NCBI GenBank assembly: GCA_016934125.1
Contig: JAFGTL010000312.1
Coordinates: 1-7,527, forward strand
Origin: Candidatus Hydrogenedentota bacterium
Lineage (GTDB): Bacteria; Hydrogenedentota; Hydrogenedentia; Hydrogenedentales; SLHB01
Direction: 5' to 3'
DNA length: 7,527 nt
Below the pieces are notes generated by a model that made no database searches, was not told where the DNA came from, and saw only the letters and a program-made list of their open reading frames with translations. The position numbers and the translations under genes are program-made. This document shows positions 7,064 through 7,527 of the stretch, in pieces. Positions within the stretch are counted from its first letter, which is position 1. Each line of letters opens with the position of its first letter.

Positions 7064-7527
7064 TCGCCTACCTCCCCGTCCGACGACACCGCCTCGATGA
7101 AGAGTTCCTCGAGGGTGCGCGTCCGCGGTTTCAAGCCGAGCAGGCTGCACCCGCCCTCGACAAGTGCACGCGACACCGCAGGCCGCAGATCCGCCTTCGC
7201 CGCCCCTTCCACGATGTAGCGCCCCGGCCGCTCCGCCGTGACGCCCGTGACGCCCGGCGCCGCGCGCAACCGCTCGAGCACCCGATCCTCGGGCGCGTCC
7301 GACTCGACGTCGAGCGATACTTTGTCGCCCGCGGCGGTCAGGGCGTCCGTGCTTTCTTGCGCCACGAGACGCCCGCGGTTGATGATCAGCACGCGTTCGC
7401 ACACGAGCGCCACCTCCGGCAGGATGTGGGTGCTCAACAGCACCGTATGCTCGTCGGCCAGGTTCCGGATCATCTCGCGGATCTCGATGATTTGCCGTGG
7501 ATCCAGGCCCTCGGTGGGTTCGTCGAG
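7060..7527 (-). CDS. ABC transporter ATP-binding protein, GldA-like, C-terminal part (partial)
   Basis: The last 155 codons of an ABC ATPase are present; the N-terminal part with Walker A, Q-loop and signature motif lies beyond the right edge. The frame is open to base 7527, where the peptide begins in the end of Walker B and the D-loop: LDEPTEGLDP, residues 1-10 of the visible part. The switch histidine is H34 in LLSTHIL. Residues about 66-145 form the C-terminal regulatory domain common in this family, ending TLEELFIEAV. The GLDPRQIIEIREMI wording is typical of GldA-like subunits. The protein would hydrolyse ATP on the cytoplasmic side to drive the permease encoded next, whose ATG overlaps its stop by 4 bases. 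An internal ATG at 7471-7473 is not the start, since conserved ATPase sequence lies before it. Confidence 0.93.
   Translation of the reverse strand, partial: LDEPTEGLDPRQIIEIREMIRNLADEHTVLLSTHILPEVALVCERVLIINRGRLVAQESTDALTAAGDKVSLDVESDAPEDRVLERLRAAPGVTGVTAERPGRYIVEGAAKADLRPAVSRALVEGGCSLLGLKPRTRTLEELFIEAVSSDGEVGE
7071..7077 (-). promoter_or_regulatory. Ribosome binding site of the permease gene
   Basis: The complement reads GGGGAGG, with the core 7 bases before the ATG at 7063. It lies inside the end of the ATPase gene and fixes the permease start, against the longer open frame upstream. Confidence 0.75.

Noticed and set aside
5537..7219. Open frame of 560 codons on the + strand
   Set aside because: It is antisense to GldG-like, permease and ATPase genes, with an Arg/Glu/His-rich composition and no domain; a shadow.
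7064..7402. Upstream extension of the permease frame
   Set aside because: The extension overlaps the conserved ATPase C terminus in another frame and is Arg/Gly-rich. The Shine-Dalgarno and ATGA overlap place the start at 7063.
1..7527. Mobile elements, tRNA/rRNA genes, CRISPR arrays or phage genes
   Set aside because: All but short gaps are covered by coherent genes of two operons. No inverted-repeat ends, spaced repeats or RNA gene signatures were seen.

Overview
The window is gene-dense, G+C-rich (about two-thirds G+C by eye) bacterial DNA. It holds eight protein genes in two convergent blocks, with no RNA genes, mobile elements or CRISPR array visible. No gap between genes exceeds about 50 bases. 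The Na+-translocating NADH:quinone reductase, a lipoprotein ApbE and a Gld-type ABC system with DUF4340 all fit a Gram-negative bacterium. The high G+C combined with this pairing would suit a planctomycete or a related PVC/Hydrogenedentota-like lineage, but that placement is inference and weak.

Left block, + strand (1-2702): this is the 3' end of an nqr operon. It contains the last 38 codons of nqrE (1-117), complete nqrF (146-1375), apbE (1427-2497) and nqrM (2499-2702). NqrE and NqrF are subunits of the Na+-pumping NADH:quinone oxidoreductase. ApbE is the flavin transferase that attaches FMN to NqrB and NqrC. NqrM is the small cysteine-rich membrane factor needed to build the iron centre between NqrD and NqrE. 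The block therefore ends with structural subunits followed directly by the two dedicated maturation factors. nqrA-D presumably lie just left of the window.

Right block, - strand, read right to left (7527-2721): this is a tightly coupled operon for a gliding-type (GldA/GldF/GldG-like) ABC transporter. It has an ATPase cut by the window edge (7060-7527), a six-helix ABC-2 permease (6233-7063), a GldG/ABC_transp_aux membrane protein (4565-6229) and a membrane-anchored DUF4340 protein (2721-4568). Junctions are a 4-base ATGA overlap, a 3-base gap, and another ATGA overlap, each with a strong Shine-Dalgarno sequence. This implies one mRNA and a fixed complex. The transported substrate is unknown; such systems are common in bacteria that do not glide.

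The two blocks meet tail to tail with only 18 bases between stop codons, where an imperfect hairpin can be drawn. The less ordinary observations are four tandem DUF4340-type units in one protein, an NqrM with a CPxC arrangement, and a roughly three-fold excess of GATC by hand count. I found no clearly novel system; the Gld-like operon with its four-unit DUF4340 protein is the best candidate for undescribed biology.
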